In this document: piece by piece, positions 47,401 to 57,589 of the stretch
How the letters are laid out: each line of letters starts with the position of its first letter
How positions within the stretch are numbered: the stretch's first letter is position 1
Source: Streblospio benedicti
Taxonomy: Eukaryota; Annelida; Polychaeta; Spionida; Spionidae
Direction: 5' to 3'
NCBI GenBank assembly: GCA_019095985.1
Contig: CM032661.1
Location: forward strand, 30,001,020-30,065,019
DNA: 64,000 nucleotides
Program-made: the position numbers and the translations under genes
The notes under the pieces: generated by a model
What the model saw: only the letters and a program-made list of their open reading frames with translations
What the model was told of the DNA's origin: nothing
The model's database searches: none

Positions 47401-50400
47401 GAGTTTTTCACACCGCTGCCAAGTTCCGCGGGATTAGATAGGTCCGGCCCGCGGGTCATATTATGAACGTGGTTATGTAAAGGCAGTGTGAATAATAAAG
47501 CCGTGCAACCGCCGATGTAATGCATGAGAAAAGTGTGCGTGATTGCGTTTTTGGGGTTGTTCACGGTGCGTCTGCTGGGGTTGCAGGTTTGTGCAGCTGT
47601 CCGCGACCACGGCGGGGATCGCAGAGGTCAAGGACGCCATCAAGGTCGCCAAGAACGAGATTCGTCTCTGTCGGCGCAGAACGGTATGGACATGGAAAAA
47701 AACACACGCGGGTTATTTGTTATACAAAGTACAACACTGAGAGTTGGCAACAGCTAAAAATGCGATTAACGCACTCTCTCAAACCAAACTTGGCCGCACG
47801 GCCAGTATCCTCAATAGAATACACGTCCTAACTTAGATTTACAATATACAATACATGTACAATAATATTTTTATAGTGCAAAATTCCAATAAATGCTCAT
47901 GTGCTGCGCTTTTAGGTTTCATTAAACAAATGCTGCTTTATTGGGGTTTTAAAAATAGTAAGAGTCTTGGATTGTCATATGGACAAAGGAAGTTACTTTT
48001 TTTCCTCTTCTTTTCAATGATATATAAGTTTATTTATAGAATAACATATGCACTTGAAAAGCACGTTACATGCAGCAGATAGAAAAATACAAAATTGATG
48101 AAGATTTACCAGTACAAATTGATAAAGTCTGTAAATACAATTAGGATTTTACGTCTATTTGGAGTGACTTAGAAGTGAGAACACTTGTCCACAAGTTAAT
48201 TAACTCTAAATATTTACCCACCCTGACAACAGACCCATCTAGCCCTTCTCTTATAACATCAACAATGAGTATCTTTACATGGCAAACAATGACAGTCACT
48301 ATTACAATAACATGATAAAACGCTGTATTATAGAAAACAAAATGGCGTGATGAGTAAAAAGTAGTTTAGCCGACGTCAAACAAATCTTAACGTACGTGTA
48401 TGACTCAATGCATCGTTAAGAAAAATAATCTCAATAACTAAAAGCTCCATTCAGCACAAAATTCACAACTATAAAAATTTACAATAATTTCATTTTTAAC
48501 CCTTGATGCTTTGTTTTCAACAGGTACTCTTTATCGATGAGATCCACCGTTTCAACAAGCTGCAGCAAGACGCGTTCCTGCCACATGTCGAGGATGGCAC
48601 TGTGACGCTGATCGGGGCTACCACCGAAAACCCGTCGTTCCAGGTTAGTATCAGAGATCAGGTTCTCTGTCAGCGATATCGCAAGAGATGAAACGACAGG
48701 GTATCAAGGCTTGAAGAGATTTTACGTTCATATGATATTTTTGTTGAACTGTTCACATGTAGCAGGAGACTTATCAACATCGTTTTGTAGCGCAGGAGAT
48801 TTTTCCACTTTAGGTTAGTGGAAAAATTGGCTGGGCGACGTCATTTTGTGGCTTTGTGGCTTACATGTGTATATGGTTCAATACAAATATAATATGATAG
48901 AAAATATCTCTTGTCGCTCCGTCGCTGCATCGCTTCAACTTTAAACCACAAAGTAATCGTGTGTTTTAGGTGAACCACAAAGTGATCGTGTGTTTTAGGT
49001 GAACCACGAAGTTATCGTGTGTTTCAGGTGAACCACAAAGTGCTGCTGAGTCGCTGTAAAGTGATTGTGTGTGTTTTGGAGTGAACCAAAAGTGAGGAGA
49101 ACGTGGTGTTTTAGGTGAACCACAAAGTGATCTCGGTAAAAACCACAAATATACACTCATTCATTTGTTTTCTTTTAATGTACCATATATGACCATCCAA
49201 GTGCCCAACCTCGTGTAATAGCCCTCCTCGCTCTTTTTCCTAAATGTCCTTAATGTTTCTTAAATTATGTAGTAACTGCACTCTAGTGTTACAGCCCATT
49301 CCCCAGTTTGAGAAAATTTCAATTTTACCATATATGACCATGGTCATATACTTAGAAAATAAATTATGAACCTGACTGATGTAAAGCCCTGTTTTGAGAT
49401 CATGTCCTCTTTTTTTAATTTATAATATTTCCGTGTTACATTTTGTATGTCCATAACTGACTCTAGTGTCAATAGGTGGCAGCCCAATGAATGACTTCCC
49501 CCAGTTTGAGTCAATGCATTTATAAAAAAACCTTCTATATCCCTGGGTGCTTGTTACTATGGTCTCATTTGAAAAGGCTTTTTTAGAGATAAAAAGCACC
49601 TTTGTCTGAACTGGTCATTGTTAACAGGGTACTAATTCAAATAGAGCTACATGATTTAGCCTGGGCAAGCTGATTTAAATATCACTTCGGCATGTATGGG
49701 TCATAATGTTTACAGAGACTAGTTTTGAATCCCGCTTTTAAACTTACTGTCATTAACCACAATGCAAATTTCGGACATTTTTCATGTCCATCGTCTGGGA
49801 CTTCTTTTTGTCACTAGGTGGCAGCACATTAGAATTGCTGACTGAATTCCTTTACTGTTCAGTAGTCAATGCATTTATAAAAAAAACTCATGTCTAGGGA
49901 ACTACTCCAGCATTAATCTGAGAAGATTCTACTTTATACATGTATGTCAATACTTACAACCCATTAACCAATAATAACCCCCTGAATGCATCCACCTGTA
50001 CGTATAACTCTGCCGTCGTCATATCTGACCAGGAATCCGAGAAGTTGAGAGTGATGATGATGAGGAATCCGGCGACGATGTCCGAGAGCGAACAGAACAG
50101 AGCGGCGGCAGTGGCGATGGTGGTAAACCGGCGTTGCCCACAGCGATTTCGCGCGGCGCGATGCGGCGACTCGTGGTGATGGCAGACGGAGACGCGCGAA
50201 CCGCGCTCAACAACCTACAGACCGCGCTCACCGCCGCCGCGACGCAGAACTCACACGTACGTCTTGGGGGCTCCGCGGCACGGTATCCACATACCGTATT
50301 CGTTCTCATTAGCGCACCTGTCCCATTAAGCGCACCCACCTGTTTACACAGATTAAGTATTATACAAATCTTGCTTTTTTTTGGCAAAGGTTTCACTTAC

Positions 50401-52308
50401 GGCGCCGTATTGTAAGACTATAACACGCCAGTATTATTCCGTATTCGGATTACCATATAACCATCTGGGCGCGTTGTGTTATCATGTTCTGTGGGGTCAA
50501 AGGGGTGCGCTTATAAATTTTTTTTTTTTGCTGAAATTTGTTTTTGTAAGCGCACCGTGCGCTTATTAGAACGAATACGGTATCGGCGAAAATTGCAGGT
50601 AGAACTAATTCCCTACAGGGAAAAATCGGGGATTTTAATTTGGTGAGAGACAAAAATGTATTGTTTTTATATGTTATGAAATAGTTCTTGCGCAGTCTAC
50701 GATAACGGTGTAGAGAGACACACTAAGTGATGTATCACTACTTACTATTATACCGACTTTTAGTTTCACTCACTACAGAAAGATCATAGACTGAATGTAG
50801 TAGAGCAGGTGCGTCGAAATAATCCATCTGTTTTCATCGTTTTTGTGTTCAAGGCATGCACTGACACTTGGTAGCGCCTTCACAAAAGTTGGTCATAGAT
50901 CAAGCTACATTTGACTTAGATTTTGACTTTAACATAGATTTTTGAGTGTACAAAGTAAAGTGCAACTCGCAATAACATGTAGTTGTGACCTCCCCTAAAA
51001 TTAATCAGGATTTGATTGATTCACCATTGTCTACTGAACAAAGTAATGACTGTCTGAACTTTGGTTGTAGGGTTGTTCGTAGGTTTTGTGGTGTGCGCAC
51101 CAAGGTTGAATGCTTTCTTGTCAGCAGTATTACACATATTGCAGTAAATTTCAAAATTTGACCAAAAATAGCTCCATGAAAAGTACATTGTAATTGGCAA
51201 AGTGCGCAAAATTGAATCTCTTCAGTGTCGCCTCATACCTAATTGTTGTGTAAAGTTTGAACGAAATCGGTTCATCGGTAAACACTGTACCTTAATGTGA
51301 CTACCTGACCTTCGGTTGGGTGGCTTGATTCATTGTCTGTCTGTCTGTGTGTCTAGGTGCTGCGGTCAGCGTCAGTAGCGTCCGGTCTTGGCGGTTACCG
51401 TGGTTACGTACCCTACGACCGCAATGGGGAGGAACACTACAACTGCGCCTCCGCACTGCAGGTCTGTGAAACGCACTATAGGGTCTGAAACACCTCACCA
51501 TAGGGTCACATTGATACAAAATTAGTATCGATCACCGCAAATCACCACTATAGTGTCTGAAACACCTCACTATTGTGTCACATTGATACAAAAGTATTAC
51601 CGATCACCACTAGTGATGCCACTTAGAGCTACGAGTTAACTGTATTATCTGTTTAGTAACATACGCAAGACAAAAATAAAAATGGTCCATTTGATATCAT
51701 AATATTGCATTTTCCACACAGTGAGGAGACTCGAAGCGTTTAGGACACTAACGCCCGTGCACATTTACCCAGAGACTTTGTAAATTTGTCAGAACTCTCT
51801 AGAGGAAGTATTCAGGTTTTTGGCAGTGCTCATGTTGTGAGCACATCCTCAATATTACGTATATCTGCATGTGAACACAGACGTTTGGCGTAATAATATT
51901 GATTATGCAACATCACGTGACCTTGTGTTTTAGTTAGCAAGAGGGCATGGTATTTTTAAACGTTTAATAAAGATCAAATGATATTATTTTCATTACACTT
52001 GCAATGGAAAAGGCAATGCTGGGCTTAACAGACCAAAATATATTATTTGGCAGAGCATTATGAACTCTCTCTACCTGTATCGGTGTTTTCTATGTTGTCA
52101 CATTTTGCGTGTTTGCGTTGACAGAAGTCTATCCGCGGGAGTAGCCTCGACGGCTCGATGTACTGGCTGGCGCGGATGCTCGAGGGTGGCGAGGATCCAC
52201 TCTTTATCGCGCGGCGTCTCGTGGTGGTCGCGAGTGAGGACGTGGGGCTGGCAGACGCTGGGGCCCTCCCGCTCGCCATGGCAACGCACCAGGCCTGCCA
52301 CATCATCG
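41104..52308 (+). CDS. WRNIP1: WRNIP1 / Mgs1 / RarA-family AAA+ ATPase, nine recognised exons
   Basis: Exons are 41104-41464, 44441-44605, 46112-46247, 47587-47683, 48524-48643, about 49028-49080, 50033-50256, 51357-51461 and 52125-52308. The protein has an N-terminal UBZ4 ubiquitin-binding finger (CPVC, then HVEKC), a Ser/Pro-rich linker and the AAA+ core. The core shows [11 protein letters not shown], Walker [10 protein letters not shown], Walker [12 protein letters not shown], sensor 1 [10 protein letters not shown], and LLSRC with the arginine finger. The C-terminal part includes [32 protein letters not shown] and [14 protein letters not shown]1 binds ubiquitinated PCNA and replication intermediates in the nucleus and acts at stalled forks. 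Exons 1-5 and 7-9 join in phase. Exon 6 has no good donor, a stretch of ~20 residues after VIV is missing, and the last ~140 residues expected after the exon ending in HII were not found. Confidence 0.9.
41581..41670 (-). repeat. G/C-run repeat, reverse copy
   Basis: It begins AATGATCATAAATAATGATA then a G run and GGGGCTCAAAGAAAAAAACT. It is the reverse of the family at 27000-27320 and 43735-43850, in WRNIP1 intron 1. Confidence 0.55.
41672..42524. mobile_element. Inverted-repeat element with TAGTGATGGGGAATCG ends
   Basis: TAGTGATGGGGAATCG at 41672 faces CGTTTCATCACTA at about 42524. The same start recurs at 42317, so one copy may sit inside another. TAGTGATGGGA-type ends are common on hAT-like MITEs (recall). 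Near both ends there are many ATCGATTA/TAATCG words. Confidence 0.5.
43428..43640 (+). repeat. Degenerate GCGGATGCGGTC minisatellite
   Basis: TGCGGTC occurs many times with irregular spacing, together with GCGGATGCGG and GGTCGCGG, in otherwise AT-rich intron 1. It has no perfect unit length. Confidence 0.65.
43735..43850 (+). repeat. G/C-run repeat, forward copy
   Basis: It has AAAAGTTCAGCGACCCCC, GTTGGATGACCCCCTAACCT and the end ATTATTTATGATCATTCC. Confidence 0.55.
44441..44605 (+). CDS. WRNIP1: WRNIP1 exon 2 (start of AAA+ domain)
   Basis: It encodes [20 protein letters not shown] then GQTHAVG, the typical entry to the AAA+ core. The acceptor is ACCTGTAG and the donor GTGGGT. Confidence 0.9.
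45140..45420 (+). repeat. Interspersed repeat in WRNIP1 intron 2
   Basis: TGGATTATGCAACGTCACGT, TTACACTTGCAATGGAAAAG and CTGGGCTTTACAGAACAAAT recur in order at 51870-52065 in intron 8. Confidence 0.65.
46112..46247 (+). CDS. WRNIP1: WRNIP1 exon 3 (Walker A)
   Basis: It encodes [20 protein letters not shown] and [18 protein letters not shown]. The acceptor is GCTGTCAG and the donor GTGCGT; phase 2 end. Confidence 0.93.
46289..46320. repeat. Perfect 32-bp palindrome
   Basis: Arms ATTTGGACTGTGATAA and TTATCACAGTCCAAAT meet with no spacer. It lies 41 bp after the exon 3 donor. Confidence 0.95.
47053..47270. mobile_element. MITE with TAGAGTAAGTGCGCAAGTT ends
   Basis: The left end TAGAGTAAGTGCGCAAGTT is an imperfect inverse of the right end AACTTGGGCACTTGCTCTA. 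The interior (ATTTACAAGCTTTACATTCA, GGAGATATACG) recurs at 57025-57207. TA at both borders is compatible with a mariner-type target, but this is not proven. Confidence 0.65.
47587..47683 (+). CDS. WRNIP1: WRNIP1 exon 4
   Basis: It encodes [18 protein letters not shown] then [14 protein letters not shown], equivalent to the FVTLSAT region of vertebrate WRNIP1. The acceptor is GGTTGCAG and the donor GTATGG. Confidence 0.9.
48524..48643 (+). CDS. WRNIP1: WRNIP1 exon 5 (Walker B and sensor 1)
   Basis: It encodes [20 protein letters not shown] and [20 protein letters not shown]. Acceptor TTTCAACAG, donor GTTAGT, phase 0 at both ends. Confidence 0.94.
48961..49130 (+). repeat. 29-bp tandem array containing the exon 6 acceptor
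   Basis: TTTTAGGTGAACCACAAAGT recurs with its AG at 48968, 48997, 49026 (the real acceptor, TTTCAG) and 49113: spacings of 29, 29 and 87 (3 x 29). A further variant GTGAACCAAAAGTG is at 49081, and ACCACAAAGTAATCGTGT precedes the first copy. Confidence 0.9.
49028..49080 (+). CDS. WRNIP1: WRNIP1 exon 6 (arginine-finger micro-exon, 3' border uncertain)
   Basis: After acceptor GTTTCAG it reads [18 protein letters not shown] before a stop. The family sequence is VNAALLSRCRVIVLEKL, so this exon has two extra residues (HK) and a short GT-rich insertion after VIV. The only nearby GT donor (GTGAAC at 49081) is weak. The acceptor and first 15 bases are repeated as a tandem array around it. Confidence 0.7.
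49460..49890 (+). repeat. Diverged direct repeats in WRNIP1 intron 6
   Basis: GTCAATAGGTGGCAGCCCA with TCAATGCATTTATAAAAAAA at 49460-49530 returns as GTCACTAGGTGGCAGCACA and TCAATGCATTTATAAAAAAA at 49810-49890. The second is joined to half of the TTAA-type MITE (49770-49835). Confidence 0.6.
50033..50256 (+). CDS. WRNIP1: WRNIP1 exon 7 (acidic insert and DGDAR helix)
   Basis: It reads [20 protein letters not shown], a Gly/Ser linker, then [20 protein letters not shown] and [14 protein letters not shown]. DGDARxxLNxLQ is the family signature. It starts with two bases of a split codon, so the preceding exon must end in phase 1, which exon 6 as read does not supply. Confidence 0.85.
51100..51270 (+). 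repeat. Interspersed repeat, relative at 39120-39290
   Basis: TGTAATTGGCAAAGTGCGCA, AAATTGAATC and TTGTGTAAAGTTTGAA match TTTAATTGGCAGAGCGCCCA, AAATCGAATC and CTGTGTAGAGTTTGAA at 39200-39280. Confidence 0.5.
51357..51461 (+). CDS. WRNIP1: WRNIP1 exon 8
   Basis: 35 codons: [20 protein letters not shown] then [15 protein letters not shown], matching the YDRAGEEHYNCISAL region. Acceptor GTGTCTAG, donor GTCTGT, phase 0. Confidence 0.88.
51790..52065 (+). repeat. Interspersed repeat in WRNIP1 intron 8
   Basis: It is the partner of 45140-45420: TGATTATGCAACATCACGTG, ACACTTGCAATGGAAAAGGC, GCTGGGCTTAACAGACC. It ends just before the exon 9 acceptor. Confidence 0.65.
52125..52308 (+). CDS. WRNIP1: WRNIP1 exon 9
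   Basis: It encodes [40 protein letters not shown] and [20 protein letters not shown]. Acceptor TTGACAG, donor GTACGC, phase 1. The following GMPECEVLLAQC region of the family was not found intact. Confidence 0.92.
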
Positions 52309-54730
52309 GTACGCACTATGGAAGGGGGGGGGGGCTCACTGGTGGGGTACTCGTACCTCTTACGTAATAAAAAATCCCTATTACTGTATGCTATGCTATA
52401 TCTTGCTTAAAATATATGTCTAATTATCTCCATGCTACCTTAAAGTATGAATTCTATCCAAATATCAGAAAGCAATATTTTCAGGGAGTGATGAAAATTT
52501 GCACCCACTGATGAATTACTCAATTTTTACAAACAAACTGTCCAGAAAAATATACAAATTGTTGTGTATAAAATGATACAAATTAGTCAATTCTAATTAG
52601 TTAAATAGTAGAAAGTATCATGAGTGAATGTATATTTTGTGAAGATTCACTTTGTGACTCCCTTGACATAGTTAAATTAACAGAGAGAATGCAAGTTTGG
52701 AAAGAGTGGATGAGCTCCTGTCTCATGTCCACGTTGGTGACATTGTTCACGTTGTGTGTTGCAAAAGATGTGTTTATACAAAATACTGCAAATCTAGTGC
52801 ATGTTCATCTCGTTCTCTGGAACAAACACCTCTTGCGTTTGTTTTCAACATTTTCGTTTAAAAGTTATTTTGCACTCTGCCTGTTGATGTCAGGGATAAA
52901 GAAAATTTTCTTGCATTAACCGACACATTTCAAAAATCACATGTATTTGTAAAGAAAGAAATAATGAATGGGCAACGCTCACTCGTAGTCAGTATGCCAA
53001 TGATTTACATGCTACACGGTATTGGAAAGTCATTCCCTCAACTGACCAGTCCACTATTCTCACCACACCTTTTCAATTTTTATTTTTTACTCTACAGATT
53101 TATTTGCATGATAATGTATACACATTAACAGTTACAATTATATAATGATAGTTACTTATATAAATGCCACTACGGTATAATTATTAATCATTATCTTCAA
53201 AATGCCAGCATAGTTACTAATCAACTTCAAAACAACACAATATTCTGTTCAAATAAATTGATAACGAATTCTTTTTTAACTTTTGCAATGTTAATAAAAA
53301 TATAAAATTCCTATAATGCTAAAAAATATATTTTCTAATTTTAAAGTTCCATTAAATTTACAATTCGAATCCTTAAAAATATATATACTTGCCAAATACC
53401 AATAAATGTATCATAGCTATTAATAATGATGGAGAGTGTCTTGAGGATATCAAAATAAACATATTTTTAGTAAATTCTTAAAATGGATGAATGCTGTCTC
53501 GTTCTCATTAATTTTCATATCGTAAATATACTCTTCTGCAAAAAAGAATCAAAATATTAAACTAAACTGCATGATTTTTAATCAATTTCGAACCTCCCAG
53601 GTTTCTTTTCAAAACTAACCTCTTGTGACTATTTTGCCGTCAGGTCTGCCTGGATGAATGCTGTCTCGCTCATTTCATATCAACCTTGCTCAAAATATTA
53701 AACTAAACTGTGTTTTTTAATCAATTTCGAACCCCCAGGTTCCTTTTCAAAACTAACCCAAGTCTAACCGTCAGGTCGTCCCATCAACTGCACTGAACGC
53801 CCCCAAGCTAACGCAACGTAAGAACGTCAGCTTCAGTAGCCTCGATGCTCTGACTTTAGTACCTCACCCGTGTTTGCCCCCCAACGCTCGCAAGTGAGTA
53901 CATTTGTAAGTACGAGACGAGGATGTTTGAGCTCTCCTCTTATGCTAAGGTTCTGAGATAAGTACATCTACAGGAAAGACCATTCGAGAAGCCTTCTTAC
54001 TGTGCCCATGCATAAACCCAGGATATTGTAACTGCAGTCTTAGGCTGGGGAGTAAATCTACTTTTTTAAGGTTACCTCTCTCGAGTCTAGTGCGTCTCGC
54101 CACCGAGGCTCGCAAGTAAGTAACGTGGATATTTGCAAATTTAGTAGTTCGTGCGAGCGCTCATGTCTACGCGCATATGCTCTTACTTATGGCTAATTTC
54201 GCACATTTGAACAGGTGGTATTGCCTGTATTATTTAGCGTGGTCAGTTGTAAGGTTTGAGCATGACTCATGAGATTGGAGTATCACTCGTAAAATTCAGC
54301 ATGCTGAGGTGCGATTGACACGAAGGAAGTGACAATCGAGTGGTCAAATACCATTCTATCATGAAGAAAATCCACACTAAAACAAGTGTCTGCTTCGTTT
54401 TTATTTTTAAATAAATCATATCATAACGATCTCATGCTTAGTTTGAAGCGGTGATCTACTCTAGTTTGTGCTGTCCGAGCGAGCGTGCAGTAAATCATGG
54501 TACTGTGCAGTAAATTGTAGGATTTGACAACGAGATTGGAGTGTGAATCGAGTGGTCATATATGTTCTATCATGACTAAAATCCACACTAAATGAGTGTC
54601 TGATTCGTATTTATTTTAAAATAAATCATATCATAACGGTCTCATTGCCATTTCGACCATGCGACGTCAGCAGCTGTATAGATAATGTGACGGTACTAGT
54701 CTAGTTTAGACTAGTGGTCTCGGCGCGTGC
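52309..54730. other. 3' region of WRNIP1 without recognisable exons; contains duplications
   Basis: A block starting TGGATGAATGCTGTCTCG at 53482 is duplicated at 53650, each followed by AAATATTAAACTAAACTG and AATCAATTTCGAACC. The copies contain two CCGTCAG acceptor-like sites (about 53642 and 53775). After the first, GGTCTGCCTGGATG could be a decayed start of the GMPEC exon. Another direct repeat (TCATGA-AATCCACACTAAA, then AAATAAATCATATCATAACG) is at 54357 and 54571. Confidence 0.45.
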
Positions 54731-54735
54731 AGTCA

Positions 54736-54962
54736 ATCGTATAATTGAGCACGCTGGTCGACCAATCAGCGTGGGTAATATTGGTGGAGATTTTTGCACG
54801 GAATGATAGAATGTAAAATTTAGCACGCCTTTCAACCAATCAGAATGCGTTATTCGCGATGATTTATGTAGAGAGATAGCACATATAATTGAGCATGCCT
54901 CTGGACCTATCACAATACAGTATTGCCAATGTTTGTACTGAGTGATAGAATTTAGATAGAAT
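54736..54962 (+). repeat. About 72-bp tandem repeat with CCAAT words
   Basis: Three diverged units: ATAATTGAGCACGCTGGTCG followed by ACCAATCAGCGTG, then TTTAGCACGCCTTTCAACCA, then ATAATTGAGCATGCCTCTGG. Unit starts are 74 and 70 bp apart. Two units keep ACCAATCAG. Confidence 0.7.
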
Positions 54963-55276
54963 ATTTGCGGCACGTTAAGGGCGGCTCATTTTGTTTAGTA
55001 ATTTTATGATATGTAATATCATTTCATTTTTTTTTAAACTTTCTTAAAAAAATGATTCTTCTATACTTGTACTTGTGCTCTATGCTCAATTTGAAAAAAA
55101 AGCATGATTCCTAGAAAATATATAAAAATTGAATTTTCATTTTAGTGTACCTTTTTACATCGCAACTATCAAAATAAATTATAAAATACAATCATACAAA
55201 ATATTGTTCACACAAATCAATTTCTAAAAAAGGTTGACCTCTTGTAGAGAGTGCATTGGGTGATATAATATGGGGG

Positions 55277-56462
55277 CATAGTTCGTACAGTCTGGAAAAG
55301 TCCATGAATTTCAGCTTTTGCCTGGAAAAGCCTGGAAAACAGAAAGGGGCCTTGAAAAAATAATTTTAGTACTTGAAAAGCCTTGAAAACTAGGGTTGGG
55401 GCTTAGAAACGTCTTAAAAAATCAATTTCTGGCTTGAAAAGCGCCGCCATTATCGAATGTACTCGATTGAACCACACATCATGTATACGCTTTTACTGGC
55501 GCGCAAAAATGCACTCGATTTAAATAACGTGTCGTAATAGATTTTGTCTCGATCACGCTACGCCCAGGTGACGCAGTCATTTATAGATTGGAGGGTTATA
55601 AATAGAACGTGACGTCATTCGGTAACCATCGGCCAGCTTCGTGTGTTCCTCATGGTTTTAGCAATCTATGCAAATGGCAGACGCGGTGAACGAAAACTTG
55701 AGAGGCCAAATAATTTGAATATCAATAGCTATCGCTACCAACATGGGGAAATGCACGTTTAACAATACTTGGATGACAGCAGACCCTTACAAGGAATGGA
55801 TACAGCCTGTCAAAGGAAACAGGTATAGGGCATTTTGCCGTGTTTGCTGCAAAGAAATAGACCTCACAACGATGGGAGAAAGTGCTCTGAAATCACATTC
55901 CAAGGGAGCAAAACATTGCCAAAACATGGATAGCAGCATTGGGAAATCACTATTAGCGGATTTTTTAAATCAAAAACTTCAACGACGTCGGCAGACCTAA
56001 AGGCCGGACCATCCACCTCTGTAGGGCAGGGTATACCGGCCACAGTTGGGAACAACATGCCTGGTGATGGGCTAATGGTTGTTCCTCCTCCTCCCGCTGC
56101 CTCAAGCACTACCTGGAGCTAGATGCCCTAACGGACTTTGTGAGCAAAAATGACGTTCTAAAATCAGAGGTCTTGTGGTGTCTGAAAACTGTCACCGATC
56201 ATAACTCTTACAATTCATGCAAAGGAATTGATAAGCTGTTCATAGAAATGTTTCCGGACAGCGCAATTGCCAAGAAATTCACTTGTGGGGAAAGGAAATC
56301 ATAATAAAGAATACAATAGTTGTTAGTTAGCTTTGCAGCAATATATAATGGAAGCAAGGGTTTTTAAAAATTAGATTTAGGGCCTTGAAAATATGGTGAC
56401 CTGGCCTTGAAAAGGCTTGAAAAGTCCTTGAATTTTGTGCATGATCTTTTGTATGAACCATG
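55277..56462 (+). mobile_element. Broken hAT-type DNA transposon (BED finger)
   Basis: Ends CATAGTTCGTACA and TGTATGAACCATG are inverted, and both flanks repeat CCTTGAAAA / CTTGAAAAG words. Inside, a frame from 55743 gives MGKCTFNNTWMTADPYKEWI followed by PVKGNRYRAFCRVCCKEIDL and HSKGAKH, a BED-type zinc finger. The continuation is split over other frames: a Ser/Pro linker (KTSTTSADLKAGPSTS) in a second, and ALTDFVSKNDVLKSEVLWCL then MFPDSAIAKKFTCGERKS in a third. It stops there, so the catalytic DDE part and dimerisation domain are absent. It is a non-functional, internally deleted copy. Confidence 0.8.
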
Positions 56463-56618
56463 GGGGGAGGGGGAGGGGGGGGGTAAGGAAGTAGGATGAA
56501 AGAGAAAAGCCTTAAAATTTGTGGTATGTGGGAAAAAAGGACAAAAAAAATCTAGGCGTGTGGGATATCTTGACCGCTTATACCCCCCCCCCCCTCCACC
56601 ACCTCACCACCTTCTAGA

Positions 56619-56718
56619 NNNNNNNNNNNNNNNNNNNNNNNNNNNNNNNNNNNNNNNNNNNNNNNNNNNNNNNNNNNNNNNNNNNNNNNNNNNNNNNNNN
56701 NNNNNNNNNNNNNNNNNN
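56619..56718. other. Assembly gap (100 N)
   Basis: Exactly 100 N, preceded by C-rich runs that could explain the break. Confidence 0.99.
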
Positions 56719-57024
56719 TGTGTGGTAATTGTTTGGAACCTAATAGTTTTATTTAAATAACTCATAAAGTGGGTGTGTACATAAACTGGGAGTGCAGTGC
56801 TCTACTGTATATGTAATGGGGAAAAGGCGGGTATCTTTTTTTACTCTTGAAATTTTAATAAAAGTAAGGGAAAAAATTTAGAACTAAAAAACGAAAACTT
56901 AAACAACTTCTGTGCAAAGAATACTTTTTTTTAATGTAAAATTCTAATAAGCAGAATCCTATGGTTTATAACATATAGGTAATGAACATGCCGTTTAACA
57001 TAAAACTGAATCCAGTAGAACAAT

Positions 57025-57207
57025 TGCTCAAGTTATGGGCACACCCTATTTACAAGCTTTACATTCACTAAACAAATTGTTGATTCTCCTGTTTGTTTTT
57101 ACGGCTTACATCTTAATTTAGCATGAAACGTGTGCGTTTCCATAGAGATATACGTAATACATAACCCTGCCAAGAATCTGGTCATATTAAACTTTGGCAC
57201 TTGCTCT
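57025..57207. mobile_element. MITE, second copy of the 47053 family
   Basis: TTGCTCAAGTTATGGGCACA, ATTTACAAGCTTTACATTCA, CATAGAGATATACG and AAACTTTGGCACTTGCTCTA follow the order of the 47053 copy. Confidence 0.65.
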
Positions 57208-57589
57208 ACCTATATAGTAAAACTAAGCCTTTTGCTACGAATGGACAAAAAGCTGCCAACACAATCAGTCAGACCGTCACAGCACTCTACAGGAGGCTCA
57301 TTTTATTCAGTATTTTTTATCATGATTCTATTAAGAGAATGACGAGACGCACTGCTTTTTACCACAGAACAAAGATCAACTGGACAGTATTTTTCATACG
57401 TAATATAATCTTGTTTTTAATGTTTCTTAAAAATGGCATCGTCCTCAGATTTATTAGCGTATTCATTCCTATGGTTTTTTTTTATATTCAGTACCATTTT
57501 TAGTTACGGTAAAATATATTACTCCATGAACTTGCTTTCCACACATGAACAATGACAACTCCACTCTTGAAACAGCAATAGTCTAAATG

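Noticed and set aside
48961-49130. CRISPR-like array with 29-bp period
   Set aside because: There are no spacers. The units are contiguous, the locus is a eukaryotic intron/exon border, and no cas-like gene is present.
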